From the IMG/VR virus record IMGVR_UViG_3300017971_000630, positions 1-30,588 of that record: DNA of 30,588 nucleotides; one strand, 5' to 3'. Origin of the DNA: a virus. Below are positions 6,709 through 15,137 of this stretch, piece after piece. The stretch's first letter is position 1; the number at the start of each line of letters is the position of its first letter. The notes under the pieces were generated by a model. That model searched no databases and was not told where the DNA came from. It saw nothing but the letters and a program-made list of their open reading frames with translations. Made by a program: the position numbers and the translations under genes.

Positions 6709-9174
6709 TTACTTTGCTTTGATTACTTCAACAAAAACGTTTTCTTTCTTGTATCCTACCTTGATGGTGTCACCTTCCTCAAGACCACCCTCCAACATCT
6801 TCTCAGCGATTGGGTCCTCGATGTACTTTTGGATAGCTCTGTTCAATGGACGAGCCCCATATCTTTCATCGTAACCAACATCTGCCAAGTAGTTCTTCAT
6901 GTTAGATGTAATCTTGACAGTGTACCCCAAGTCTTTCATTCGGTCAATTAAGTCCTTAAGTGGTAGGTTAACAATCTTCTTGATGTCCTCTCTCCCAAGA
7001 GACTCAAAGATGATAATATCGTCAAGACGATTCAAGAATTCAGGTGAGAATGCCTTCTTCACTGACTCTTGGATAACGTTTGCTCTAATTTCCTCTAGGT
7101 TCTCTACTTTAGCTCTAGTACCGAAACCAACTCCCGTACCAAAGTCTTGTAGTTTTCTAGCCCCTACGTTAGAGGTCATGATAATCAAGGTGTTCTTGAA
7201 ATTAATCTTTCTACCCAAACTATCTGTTAGGTGACCCTCATCCAACACCTGTAATAGGATGTTAAATACGTCAGGGTGTGCCTTTTCAATCTCATCCAAA
7301 AGAACTACAGAATATGGTTTTCTTCTAATTCTTTCAGTCAACTGACCACCTTCTTCATGTCCCACGTAACCAGGAGGTGAACCAATCAACTTAGAGATTG
7401 CGTGTTTCTCCATGTATTCTGACATGTCCACACGAATCATTGATTCTTCTGAACCAAATACTTCCTCTGCTAATTTCTTAGCCAAGTGGGTCTTACCAAC
7501 ACCTGTTGGTCCAAGGAAGATGAATGAACCAATTGGTTTGTTCTCATCCTTAATACCCATTCTATTTCTCTTGATAGCCTTGGTGATTTGTTCGATGGCG
7601 TTATCTTGACCAATAACCTTCTTCATCAATTCAATCTCCATACCAAGAAGTTTCTCAATCTCGGTAGTGGTAACCTTACTAACAGGGATTCCTGTCACCA
7701 TTGCCACAACTTTAGCCACCTCTTCTTCAGTAATTGACCTACGAGTTTCATCCAACTCTTTTCTCCAATTCTCATTAGCGACCTCCAAGTCTTCTTTTAA
7801 TTGTCTTTCTTCGTCACGAAGTCTAGCGGCGTCCTCGAATTGTTGTGCTCTCACAACTTCATGTTTCTTGGTATCGATTTCCGCTATCTTACCTTCCAAT
7901 TCAACAATATGTGCTGGTGGTTCGATGTGAACTTGTGCTCTCGCCCCAACCTCATCCATAATATCAATGGATTTATCAGGTTGTTCTCTATCGGTGATAT
8001 ATCTATCAGCCATTTTCACACACGCCTCGATAGCCTCTTGACTATAAGACACCTTGTGATGGTCCTCATACTTTGGTTTGATATTTTCCAAGATAACCAA
8101 CGTATCCTCAGTAGATGGTGGTTCAACCATTACAGTTTGGAATCTACGAGTTAATGCCCCATCTTTTTCGAAATTCTCACGGAACTCGTCTAAGGTTGTT
8201 GCTCCAATACATTGGATTTCACCTCTTGCTAACGCCGGTTTAAGGATGTTTGATGCGTCTAGAGAACCTGACGCGTTACCAGCACCTACCATGGTGTGGA
8301 TTTCGTCGATGAATAGAATCACATCATCAGTCTTTTCCAATTCCTGCATGATTCCCTTCAATCTTTCCTCGAATTGTCCTCTATACTTGGTACCTGCTAC
8401 CAATAGAGCCATATCCAAGGCTACAATTCTTTTGTCGAATAAGATACGTGGACATTTTCTCTCCACAATCTTTAGAGCCAAACCTTCGACGATAGCTGTC
8501 TTACCGACACCTGGCTCACCAATTAGGATAGGGTTGTTCTTCTTACGTCTACTCAATACCTGAGAAACACGTTCGATTTCATCACTCCTACCGATGATAG
8601 GGTCAATCACACCTTCTTCAGCCAACTTAGTGATATCTCTACCAAAGTTGTCTAATACAGGGGTACTTGATTTACCCTTAGTTTTTGAGGACTTAGCTCC
8701 TCCCATTTCATCATAATCACCTGTAATACTCATATTTATTTCGTTTTTAATTTGAGATAATGTTCTCTTAAATGTTTTATAAGTTATTCCTTGTTGTCCT
8801 AACAATCTAGTCCCATCTAAAGTTCTATTCTTTAAAATGGCTAACATTATATGTTCGACTCCAACGTATTCGTCACCCAATTTATCGGACTCTAATTCTG
8901 CCGTACTTACAACACTCTTTGAAACATCACTTAGTGGTATAAGTTTTTTCTTCATCTGAGGATTCTGTTCCGTTATCCGTATCTTACCCTCAACCCTTGA
9001 GATTAAGTCTTCGACATCAGACCCCATAACCCCCAAAACGTCGACAACATCATTTTCATCGTCTAGTATGGCGAGAAGAATGTGGTCGGGTTGTATTTTG
9101 TTAGCTCCTAATCGTAGGGACTCTTTGAACGAGTTCTTTAAAATTGTTCTAACCTTTGGTACAACTGGTTTCAT
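6709..9174 (-). CDS. clpC: ClpC AAA+ unfoldase, full length
   Basis: The 821 residues show the full class I Clp layout: a double Clp_N repeat (1-145); D1 ATPase with Walker A GEPGVGKT (219-226), Walker B VILFIDE (285-291) and LTRRF arginine finger (341-345); a short middle domain with a UVR-like segment (about 438-463); D2 with Walker A GPTGVGKT (555-562), Walker B VVLLDE (623-628) and sensor-2 GYDERYGARPL (767-777). The loop GVGFGT (681-686) carries the VGF tripeptide that ClpC-type enzymes use to dock on ClpP. The short middle domain and that loop separate it from ClpB. Since no clpP is seen here, host ClpP is the likely partner. Upstream on the minus strand a weak host-type box (TTG-N20-TAATATTG, 9214-9184) lies very close to the start. 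Confidence 0.95.
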   Translation of the reverse strand: MKPVVPKVRTILKNSFKESLRLGANKIQPDHILLAILDDENDVVDVLGVMGSDVEDLISRVEGKIRITEQNPQMKKKLIPLSDVSKSVVSTAELESDKLGDEYVGVEHIMLAILKNRTLDGTRLLGQQGITYKTFKRTLSQIKNEINMSITGDYDEMGGAKSSKTKGKSSTPVLDNFGRDITKLAEEGVIDPIIGRSDEIERVSQVLSRRKKNNPILIGEPGVGKTAIVEGLALKIVERKCPRILFDKRIVALDMALLVAGTKYRGQFEERLKGIMQELEKTDDVILFIDEIHTMVGAGNASGSLDASNILKPALARGEIQCIGATTLDEFRENFEKDGALTRRFQTVMVEPPSTEDTLVILENIKPKYEDHHKVSYSQEAIEACVKMADRYITDREQPDKSIDIMDEVGARAQVHIEPPAHIVELEGKIAEIDTKKHEVVRAQQFEDAARLRDEERQLKEDLEVANENWRKELDETRRSITEEEVAKVVAMVTGIPVSKVTTTEIEKLLGMEIELMKKVIGQDNAIEQITKAIKRNRMGIKDENKPIGSFIFLGPTGVGKTHLAKKLAEEVFGSEESMIRVDMSEYMEKHAISKLIGSPPGYVGHEEGGQLTERIRRKPYSVVLLDEIEKAHPDVFNILLQVLDEGHLTDSLGRKINFKNTLIIMTSNVGARKLQDFGTGVGFGTRAKVENLEEIRANVIQESVKKAFSPEFLNRLDDIIIFESLGREDIKKIVNLPLKDLIDRMKDLGYTVKITSNMKNYLADVGYDERYGARPLNRAIQKYIEDPIAEKMLEGGLEEGDTIKVGYKKENVFVEVIKAK

Positions 9175-9218
9175 TCAACACTTCAATATTAGTAATAATT
9201 TATTTACCGAACAAGCGG

Positions 9219-9249
9219 TTTCTTTTAAAAAGAAATATATTTACATTTG
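9219..9249 (+). promoter_or_regulatory. Candidate Bacteroidota-type promoter
   Basis: TACATTTG at 9242-9249 matches the TAnnTTTG -7 box of Bacteroidota primary-sigma promoters, with TTTC (consensus TTTG) at 9219-9222 after a 19-base spacer. It reads toward the small gene starting at 9263 or 9272. The region 9175-9262 holds divergent signals for this gene and clpC. Confidence 0.45.
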
Positions 9250-9271
9250 GTAAATAATTAAAGTGAACGAT

Positions 9272-9496
9272 ATGATGTTATTAACGAACATACTTAAACA
9301 AGGTAGAATCTGTCTACTAAAAAGTCAAATACGTAAGGAGAAACGTGGTATTAATAGTATGCGTTCACATATTATATACCGTAACAATAAATTCCACGGT
9401 GGTAGATTAGAGGTTGATGAGATTTTAGAGAACTCTACTGAGAAAGAAAGACTTAAAATCTACGGCCTAAAAAGGAAGATTGTTAGTAATAGGTAA
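9272..9496 (+). CDS. Small basic hypothetical protein, 74 aa
   Basis: The product is strongly basic (many Lys and Arg) and mostly helical, with SQIRKEKRGINSMRSH in the middle and DEILENSTEKERLKIYG near the end. No family was recognised; a nucleic-acid-binding role would fit the charge but is not shown. The start is uncertain: ATG at 9272 and 9275, or GTG at 9263 (77 aa). I prefer ATG because of the candidate promoter ending at 9249. A short inverted repeat (AGGTAA/TTACCT, 9491-9505) sits over the stop codon but has no T tract. Confidence 0.55.
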   Translation: MMLLTNILKQGRICLLKSQIRKEKRGINSMRSHIIYRNNKFHGGRLEVDEILENSTEKERLKIYGLKRKIVSNR

Positions 9497-9540
9497 CGTT
9501 TACCTTATTCCATGAAATATCTATCTTTTAATAAAAAAAG

Positions 9541-9768
9541 ATGGTATACGAAAAAATCACATTAATCATTAAGAATAAACCAGATTCCTACGAGGAGTTT
9601 GATGGTACGTATTCAGTAGAATATCTGAACTGTTCATATAAGTTAACAAATGAACATATGGTTGTATTGGCTGAACACAAGGATAATGTGATAGGTGAGA
9701 TTATACCAATAAAAGCTATTAAAAATTTTAAGTTAGATGGGGGTAATCCAAAAAACGGAGAAGGGTGA
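9541..9768 (+). CDS. Hypothetical protein, 75 aa
   Basis: A small beta-rich protein with alternating charged and hydrophobic residues (VYEKITLIIKN, HMVVLAEHKDNVIGEIIPI). No family was recognised. It begins after an A-rich leader with TATCTTTT at 9513-9520, a near match to a TAnnTTTG box. Its 3' end overlaps the next gene by 32 bases in another frame, which ties it into the run leading to thyA. Confidence 0.6.
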   Translation: MVYEKITLIIKNKPDSYEEFDGTYSVEYLNCSYKLTNEHMVVLAEHKDNVIGEIIPIKAIKNFKLDGGNPKNGEG

Positions 9769-10081
9769 TGTTATTGAGTGTTTGATAGATTCATCAAACA
9801 TTATTATGTCTGAGTATAACCAAAAGAATAAGTCTTTGGTCATCACCTTCAAAGCAGGGACACAATACAAATACTTTGATGTCCTACACAGAGACTACAT
9901 GAGGTTTGAAATCTCGGAAAGTCAAGGTTCGGTTTTCAACAAAACCATGAGAAAATATAAATACGAGAAATTAGATGCTATCGATGTAGCACCATTAAAA
10001 GAACAAATAGAAAATATTAAGAATGGAACAGTACAAAGACTTAGTGAAGAAAATACAGGAGGAGGGAGTACAGAAGGGTGA
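9737..10081 (+). CDS. KTSC domain protein, 114 aa
   Basis: Residues about 15-75 match the KTSC domain pattern: [35 protein letters not shown], then [20 protein letters not shown]. This small domain occurs alone or beside lysyl-tRNA synthetase-like and DNA-processing proteins in bacteria and phages; its function is unknown. A Gly/Ser/Thr/Glu-rich tail of about 15 residues ends the protein. It overlaps the gene before by 32 bases and thyA after by 59 bases, an unusually long overlap. The ThyA start is fixed by family similarity, so the overlap appears real. Confidence 0.75.
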   Translation: MGVIQKTEKGDVIECLIDSSNIIMSEYNQKNKSLVITFKAGTQYKYFDVLHRDYMRFEISESQGSVFNKTMRKYKYEKLDAIDVAPLKEQIENIKNGTVQRLSEENTGGGSTEG

Positions 10082-10985
10082 TAGAACAGGTACAGGTACC
10101 AAATCTATCTTTGGACATCAAATGAGATTCAATCTTAATGATGGTTTCCCTTTGGTCACTCTGAAGAACACCTATTGGAAGGGTGTTGTACACGAACTCC
10201 TATGGTTTCTAAACGGTGACACTAACACCAAGTACCTAGTAGACAACAAAGTACATATTTGGGACGAATGGGCTGACGAGAATGGAGACCTAGGTCCTGT
10301 ATATGGTAAACAATGGGTTGATTGGGGTGGTTATTACTCTAGCGGTCATTGGAATTCTGAAACCAACGAAACAGGCAAACATTGGGATGGTATTAATCAG
10401 GTCCAAAATGTTATCGACACATTGAAGACTAACCCTGACTCACGTAGAATGATTGTCTCAGCTTGGAACGTGGGTGAGTTAGACCAAATGGCTTTAATGC
10501 CTTGTCACGCTTTCTTCCAATTCTATACAAGGGAATTAACACCATGGGAGAGAATGAAAATTTCTAAAGATTATGGTAATACTAACAATATTGAAGCTAA
10601 CTGGGATGTTAGTGAGGGGTTGATTGATTATATGTGTGATAAATGGGGTGTCCCTAAAAGAGCTGTATCACTACAACTATATCAAAGAAGTTGTGACACG
10701 TTTCTAGGATTACCGTTTAATATTGCATCATACTCATTGTTACTAATGATGGTTGCACAAACTGTTAACATGATTCCTGAGGATTTTGTATGGACAGGTG
10801 GTGATGTACATTTATACTCAAACCACATGGAACAAGTAGAACTTATGTTAGAAAGACAACCAAAGGTATTACCTTCCGTTAAATTAAACCCTGATATTGA
10901 TAATGTGTTTGATTTTACGTATGATGATATTGAATTGGTGGGGTATGACCCACACCCAACGATAAAAGCCCCTGTAGCAGTATAA
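10023..10985 (+). CDS. thyA: Thymidylate synthase ThyA
   Basis: ThyA methylates dUMP to dTMP using methylene-tetrahydrofolate, supplying thymidine for phage DNA. Family motifs are present: [10 protein letters not shown] start, GDRTGTGT (19-26), catalytic Cys161 in [20 protein letters not shown] (217-225), [12 protein letters not shown] and [11 protein letters not shown] (261-271). At 320 residues it exceeds the 264 of E. coli ThyA, mainly through an insertion at about 171-215 between the catalytic-Cys strand and LQLYQRS, plus a smaller one near 103-118. The start is chosen because it reproduces the canonical N-terminus, though it lies 59 bases inside the KTSC gene. It joins the deformylase gene through TAATG. 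Confidence 0.96.
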   Translation: MEQYKDLVKKIQEEGVQKGDRTGTGTKSIFGHQMRFNLNDGFPLVTLKNTYWKGVVHELLWFLNGDTNTKYLVDNKVHIWDEWADENGDLGPVYGKQWVDWGGYYSSGHWNSETNETGKHWDGINQVQNVIDTLKTNPDSRRMIVSAWNVGELDQMALMPCHAFFQFYTRELTPWERMKISKDYGNTNNIEANWDVSEGLIDYMCDKWGVPKRAVSLQLYQRSCDTFLGLPFNIASYSLLLMMVAQTVNMIPEDFVWTGGDVHLYSNHMEQVELMLERQPKVLPSVKLNPDIDNVFDFTYDDIELVGYDPHPTIKAPVAV

Positions 10986-11419
10986 TGGAAATATTACAAG
11001 ACGGACATCCGATATTAAGAGAGATAGCTAAACCACTAGAATCCAATCTATATATTGACCTTTTAGTTGAACAAATGACTGAGGCAATGAGAGAGGCTGA
11101 TGGAGTTGGTTTAGCTGCACCACAAGTTGGTCACTCTATTCGTTTGTTCCTTGTATTGGATACTGAAACAGATAAAGTGAAAACATTCATTAATCCTGAA
11201 ATTATAAGGAAGAGTGAACAAACAGTTACGTTTGAAGAGGGGTGTCTAAGTGTGGCTGATGTGACAGGTGAAGTGAGTAGACCTGAAAGAATAATGGTAA
11301 GATATAAAGATTTAGACTTTATTGAACACACCGAAGTATTCGATGGTTATTTAGCTCGTATCATATTACATGAGTACGACCACTTAGAAGGAAAATTATT
11401 TACTGATTATTTAGTGTAG
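10985..11419 (+). CDS. def: Peptide deformylase
   Basis: A compact 144-residue metallo-enzyme that removes the formyl group from new N-terminal methionines. All three motifs are intact: GVGLAAPQVG (40-49), EGCLSV (85-90, metal ligand Cys87) and HEYDHLEG (129-136, ligands His129 and His133, catalytic Glu130). It lacks the C-terminal helix of many host enzymes, as is usual for short phage deformylases. The ATG overlaps the thyA stop (TAATG), implying coupled translation. Phage versions have been linked to keeping host or phage proteins turning over during infection. The 3' end overlaps the convergent gene by 13 bases. Confidence 0.96.
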   Translation: MEILQDGHPILREIAKPLESNLYIDLLVEQMTEAMREADGVGLAAPQVGHSIRLFLVLDTETDKVKTFINPEIIRKSEQTVTFEEGCLSVADVTGEVSRPERIMVRYKDLDFIEHTEVFDGYLARIILHEYDHLEGKLFTDYLV

Positions 11420-11733
11420 GCTTGAACGTCATAGATGTTTAGACAAGGAATGTCACCTGACTCACTTCTAGCCTTAGCAACGAATATAGGACCTTCTGTA
11501 TAAATTAGATACATTAGGTCTTTTTCTTGCTCTGTATATCCTAAGAATTTAAGTCTAACGTCTTCGAAACCGAAAGAAGATATCTCTTTAGTCATTAAGG
11601 ATTTCATATCCTCTCCTGTACATTCAATAGATTCTAGTTTAGATGCCATATCTTGAGCACTAACCTCATGGATTCTATTCTCTAATAATCTCTGTAATTG
11701 AGATTCGTTCACTATTATTGTCTTCTTACTCAT
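11407..11733 (-). CDS. Small protein with N-terminal LNE-type tag, 108 aa
   Basis: The N-terminus MSKKTIIVNESQLQRLLENR, followed by IHE, is a long-form version of the tag also found on the proteins starting at 27995 and 28428 (basic start, NE, amphipathic helix, then I-x-E). The remaining 85 residues have no recognised fold. They contain two Cys and a C-terminal segment (LMYLIYTEGPIFVAKARSES) that looks like a small beta-sheet domain. A near-match ATATTTAA element (minus strand 11745-11738) lies just upstream and overlaps the previous stop. Function unknown; a head-packaged protein is the inference from the tag. Confidence 0.65.
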   Translation of the reverse strand: MSKKTIIVNESQLQRLLENRIHEVSAQDMASKLESIECTGEDMKSLMTKEISSFGFEDVRLKFLGYTEQEKDLMYLIYTEGPIFVAKARSESGDIPCLNIYDVQAYTK

Positions 11734-11737
11734 ATTA

Positions 11738-12214
11738 TTAAATATCTAGTTCTGCGTCGTGTCTATTACCTGACTCATCATAATATATAATCTCTAAACT
11801 TTCGATATCACCATCGATACCCCAATCCCACTCATGTTCGATTAATCCCATATCTCTCGCTCTTTCACAATCTTGTTCACTTAATTCTAGTTCACCACAA
11901 TAATCTTCATAACCATATCTTGGGTCGACTTTCTTCAATAAGTTTATTGCGAACTCTAAATCATCCATGGTGTAAGTACGATAAGCGTGTACTCCGTATT
12001 GGTGTTTATTTTTAGAGTCCTCAGGGTTGATGAAGAACCATATATCGTTGTTTCTATACATGTCACCATCACCAAACATGAACTCTATCTTTATATTAAC
12101 AGCGTTTTTAGGTGAATTCAACTGTTTTTTCAATCTTAATCCAGGGATTCCTTGAATACCTTGAATCCAATCAAAATCGTTCTCTTTTAATATTTTACGA
12201 ATAATGTCTTTCAT
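11738..12214 (-). CDS. Hypothetical acidic protein with N-terminal IRKILKE tag, 158 aa
   Basis: It begins MKDIIRKILKEN, a short-form tag close to those of the sigma factor (SLIRQILREE) and the SprT-like protein (QIRNIVRE). The body is acidic and aromatic, with a Trp/Tyr-rich region (DIWFFINPEDSKNKHQYG, EHEWDWGIDGD). No catalytic motif was recognised. An ATATTTAT element lies ten bases upstream on the minus strand, back-to-back with the element for the divergent nucleotidyltransferase gene. It shares a minus-strand pair with the gene at 11407-11733, four bases apart. Function unknown. Confidence 0.65.
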   Translation of the reverse strand: MKDIIRKILKENDFDWIQGIQGIPGLRLKKQLNSPKNAVNIKIEFMFGDGDMYRNNDIWFFINPEDSKNKHQYGVHAYRTYTMDDLEFAINLLKKVDPRYGYEDYCGELELSEQDCERARDMGLIEHEWDWGIDGDIESLEIIYYDESGNRHDAELDI

Positions 12215-12224
12215 ACGTTATTTA

Positions 12225-12245
12225 ATAAATATCCACAATATTTAT
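12225..12245. promoter_or_regulatory. Back-to-back ATATTTAT elements in a divergent gap
   Basis: The 35-base gap between divergent genes holds ATATTTAT on the minus strand (12232-12225) and on the plus strand (12238-12245), five bases apart. They sit 10 and 4 bases from their start codons. This is the most compact divergent arrangement of the element in the window. Confidence 0.45.
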
Positions 12246-12249
12246 AGAT

Positions 12250-13050
12250 ATGAACCTAAATGAAAAAGAAATAGCAAAATCAGACCGTTCGATAGACCTT
12301 AGTGGTTTTAAAATGAGAGATGAACTGAATCCTAAGATTTGGGATAAGGGTCAAAAGATGAAACCTGAGGTTAGAAAAAGACTACTTAAAGTTGCTGATG
12401 ATTACTTTGAGGGACTTGAGTTGCCGGGGGTTGATATTGAGGATGTAACAATGACAGGGTCCTTAGCTAACTACAATTGGTCCAAGTATTCTGATGTGGA
12501 TTTACACATTATTATAGATTATAAGGATTTACCAATGAAGGAAGATATGGTTCAAGACTTCCTTAAATCAAAAAGTACATTATGGAACGATGCCCATGAT
12601 ATTAAGGTATATGGGTTCGAAATAGAGATTTATGTTCAAGATGTTAACGAAGAACATGTCTCATCAGGGGTGTACTCTATACTAAACAACGAATGGGTTG
12701 TTGAACCTGAAAAGAAGAGAATCAGTTTTAATGATAAAAGTGTTAAGAATAAGGCTAATCGTCTTATGGATATGATTGAGGACTTATATGATGTTTTTGA
12801 AGAGACTAATAGAAAGGGTAACGCTCTAGATTCTGACGAAGAAGACATATCAAATCAACACATAGTAGATAAGGCTGATAAGATTAAACAGAAGATAAAG
12901 AAAATGAGACAATGTGGTCTCGATAAGGGAGGTGAATGGTCTGTCGAGAATATCGTGTTCAAAGTATTAAGACGTAACGGTATGATGGAAAGACTTTCAG
13001 ATATAAAAACCGTTGCCTACGATAAATCGGTAACTCTCGAAAATAACTGA
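12250..13050 (+). CDS. Nucleotidyltransferase (pol-beta superfamily) domain protein
   Basis: The 266-residue protein carries the nucleotidyltransferase signature TGSLANYNWSKYSDVDLHII at 69-88, with Gly70-Ser71 and metal ligands Asp82 and Asp84. A third acidic position follows in the FEIEIYVQD strand (Glu124 or Glu126). Enzymes of this superfamily transfer NMP groups to RNA, proteins or small molecules. The target is not evident; toxin-antitoxin MNT-like, antibiotic-modifying and RNA-tailing members share this motif. The C-terminal half is helical and charged, possibly substrate-binding. The gene stands alone behind its own ATATTTAT element and ends at a TGA that overlaps the next element. Confidence 0.8.
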   Translation: MNLNEKEIAKSDRSIDLSGFKMRDELNPKIWDKGQKMKPEVRKRLLKVADDYFEGLELPGVDIEDVTMTGSLANYNWSKYSDVDLHIIIDYKDLPMKEDMVQDFLKSKSTLWNDAHDIKVYGFEIEIYVQDVNEEHVSSGVYSILNNEWVVEPEKKRISFNDKSVKNKANRLMDMIEDLYDVFEETNRKGNALDSDEEDISNQHIVDKADKIKQKIKKMRQCGLDKGGEWSVENIVFKVLRRNGMMERLSDIKTVAYDKSVTLENN

Positions 13051-13057
13051 TATTTAT
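13050..13057 (+). promoter_or_regulatory. ATATTTAT element before the virion block
   Basis: TGATATTTATTAA overlaps the preceding stop codon and lies 15 bases before the ATG at 13073. It would drive the run of genes up to the terminator at 17682. Confidence 0.45.
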
Positions 13058-13072
13058 TAATAAACTAGAAAA

Positions 13073-13330
13073 ATGAACGATAGTTACGATGCAATACACG
13101 CTCCTGGTAATGAGGACTTCACTAGATACCTATATTTCGGTGTCTTAGTAGATGGGACAGCAACAATTAAAGGTAATACTATCACTACTACAGGACCAAT
13201 TATTGTACCTGTTAGTATTGGTAAAGCTGGACTAGTGAGTGGTGGTGGTGTTTTAGGTCTTTTGGGTAGGTTAAATCCTGACGCAACTAGGACATTAAAT
13301 ACTGACGGAAGTTGGAATATTAAACATTAA
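13073..13330 (+). CDS. Small Gly-rich hypothetical protein, 85 aa
   Basis: The sequence is beta-rich with a Gly-rich centre (VSGGGVLGLLGRLN) and many Thr and Ile residues (TATIKGNTITTTGPIIVPV). No family was recognised. It heads the gene run containing the two large acidic proteins, six bases before the next start, and composition suggests a small structural or decoration protein. That role is inferred from place alone. Confidence 0.6.
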   Translation: MNDSYDAIHAPGNEDFTRYLYFGVLVDGTATIKGNTITTTGPIIVPVSIGKAGLVSGGGVLGLLGRLNPDATRTLNTDGSWNIKH

Positions 13331-13336
13331 TATATT

Positions 13337-15136
13337 ATGAGCAATAAGAAATTACAAAAGATGTTAAGATTGGCCGATATTAAGCCAATTACAGAAAGTA
13401 CAGAGAAAAACTTGTCGTCAGTAGAAACCCTTAAAAAGGCTGCTAACGGTAAGACTTACGCTATTGTACGTGAAAACAGAAAATATTATATCAAGGTTAC
13501 AGATAAGACTGAGAATCTTACTGAATCTGATTTTGACTACATTGGAGGAGTTAAGAATAAACCAAAGTATTCTTACAATTCTTTTAGTGAAGCTTCAAGA
13601 AACATGAACTATGTTTTTGAAGAGGTCAACAGAGCTCACGGTGGTGACATGGTGAACATCTTGGAATCTGACAATGATTTGTTAGGTGAAAAGAAGTACG
13701 TGCTGAAACAAAAATCAGCACCAGCTCCGAAACCAGAACCCGAACTAGATTTTGGTTCTGATGAGAAAGGAGGTGGTGACGAGTTCGACTTCGGTAGTGA
13801 CGAAGACGGTGGATTTGACTTTGGTGATTCAGAAGGTGGAGAAGAAGATTTAGATTTCGGAGGAGACGACGAGGATTTAGATATGGATGATGAAGATTTT
13901 GATGATGAGGACGACCCAATCAAAAGTATTCAACAAACAACAGGTGAACTAGGGCAACAGTTGAGAGATACTGAGGACAAGTCATCTGACCTACAGAAAT
14001 GGGTTGCTAAATCTGTTTTAGCAGCACTTGATTTAGATGATATGGAGAAGGCTGATAAAAAAGACCTTATCAAAACAATCAAAAAAGGAAACGAAGACGA
14101 AGAGGAAGATGATGACTTCGGAGGTGGTGACATGGACTTCGGTGGAGAAGACATGGAAGAAAACTACGACAACTATATGGATGACGAAGAGATGCCACTT
14201 TCAGATGTAGACATGCCAATTCAAGATAAAGCATATTTGAATATCGACCCTGACGTATTAACATCAGATGATTTATACGGAGCGAGTGGTGAGTATGACA
14301 ACTACATGGACGACGAAGAAGATACTGAAGGAATGTGTACACATTGTTCAGGTACAGGTTGTTCACATTGTGCGGGACTTGGTTACCACGATGTACCAAT
14401 GTCTGACGTAGACATGTCAATCCAAGATAAAGGTTATTTAAACCTTGAACCAGGTGTAGCATCAGGTATGGATGTTGATTATGATTCATACATGAATGAT
14501 GAAGAGGATTACGCTAAGTCATACGCTGATAAAGATATTCGTTCACATTATAACAAACCTTCTTTCGATGAAATGGAAAGAGGTCACGCATTACCATATG
14601 ATACTGAATTTGATTGTATCCACTGTGATAACGCGGGATGTGAAGAATGTGATGGAACATTGTATCCTAACCAAGATATGATGGATGACATTAGATTCGA
14701 AGACGAATTAGACGTAGCTAGAGGTGGAGAAAGGTTTGACACAGATGATATTCTTTACGATAGTTACATGGAAGAAGATGATACCGAATCTTTTGCTACA
14801 ATAGAAGACGAATTAGGTTTACCACCAGCAACCCCTGAGGTGGATGAGACTGATTACGCTCACACTGAAATGATGGGAGAATCCATTGATGATGTTGACA
14901 GTTTAATGGAATTTATCGATATTGATGAAGAATTAAATGATGATGAAGATATGGAAATGAACAACCCAGCACCAGCAAAAGAACCAAAAACTAAACCGGC
15001 TCCAACAAAGCCTGATACAGATAGACCGGCTCGTCCATCAAGAAGACCGTTTACCCCACCACCACATATTAGACCAGGTGAAGAACCTAGACCTAAGGCG
15101 GATTGGGATGATGACTCTGACGTAGAATTCGAGTAA
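13337..15136 (+). CDS. Large acidic protein with DnaJ-like zinc motifs and internal repeats
   Basis: This 599-residue protein has four parts. Residues 1-110 form a folded domain including KTYAIVRENRKYYIKV and a possible [IL]-x-E cut site at PITES (18-22). Residues 130-195 are an Asp/Gly/Phe-rich stretch built on DFGS/DFGG units. Residues 195-250 look helical. Residues 255-500 hold a repeat array in which YD[NS]YM appears at 277, 320, 382 and 474, and a SDVDM-x-IQDK-x-YLN segment appears twice. Within the array CTHCSGTGCSHCAGLG (334-349) matches the DnaJ cysteine-rich CxxCxGxGCxxCxGxG pattern, and C427/C430/C435/C438 form a second, looser set. A Pro-rich tail follows. I do not recognise a family; it may be an internal head or virion-associated protein. 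Confidence 0.75.
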   Translation: MSNKKLQKMLRLADIKPITESTEKNLSSVETLKKAANGKTYAIVRENRKYYIKVTDKTENLTESDFDYIGGVKNKPKYSYNSFSEASRNMNYVFEEVNRAHGGDMVNILESDNDLLGEKKYVLKQKSAPAPKPEPELDFGSDEKGGGDEFDFGSDEDGGFDFGDSEGGEEDLDFGGDDEDLDMDDEDFDDEDDPIKSIQQTTGELGQQLRDTEDKSSDLQKWVAKSVLAALDLDDMEKADKKDLIKTIKKGNEDEEEDDDFGGGDMDFGGEDMEENYDNYMDDEEMPLSDVDMPIQDKAYLNIDPDVLTSDDLYGASGEYDNYMDDEEDTEGMCTHCSGTGCSHCAGLGYHDVPMSDVDMSIQDKGYLNLEPGVASGMDVDYDSYMNDEEDYAKSYADKDIRSHYNKPSFDEMERGHALPYDTEFDCIHCDNAGCEECDGTLYPNQDMMDDIRFEDELDVARGGERFDTDDILYDSYMEEDDTESFATIEDELGLPPATPEVDETDYAHTEMMGESIDDVDSLMEFIDIDEELNDDEDMEMNNPAPAKEPKTKPAPTKPDTDRPARPSRRPFTPPPHIRPGEEPRPKADWDDDSDVEFE

Positions 15137-15137
15137 G

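Noticed and set aside
7667-8563. Plus-strand frames across the clpC gene
   Set aside because: clpC is a complete, well-conserved gene on the minus strand; the opposite frames are low-complexity shadows.
9491-9505. Inverted repeat AGGTAA-CGT-TTACCT as a terminator
   Set aside because: The stem is only six pairs, AT-rich, with a three-base loop and no T run.
13626-14154. Long Ser/Pro- or His/Leu-rich frames on the minus strand
   Set aside because: They are antisense shadows of the Asp/Glu/Gly-rich coding stretch of the plus-strand gene, with no sensible protein pattern. The same applies to minus-strand frames at 22547-22903 and 30148-30513.
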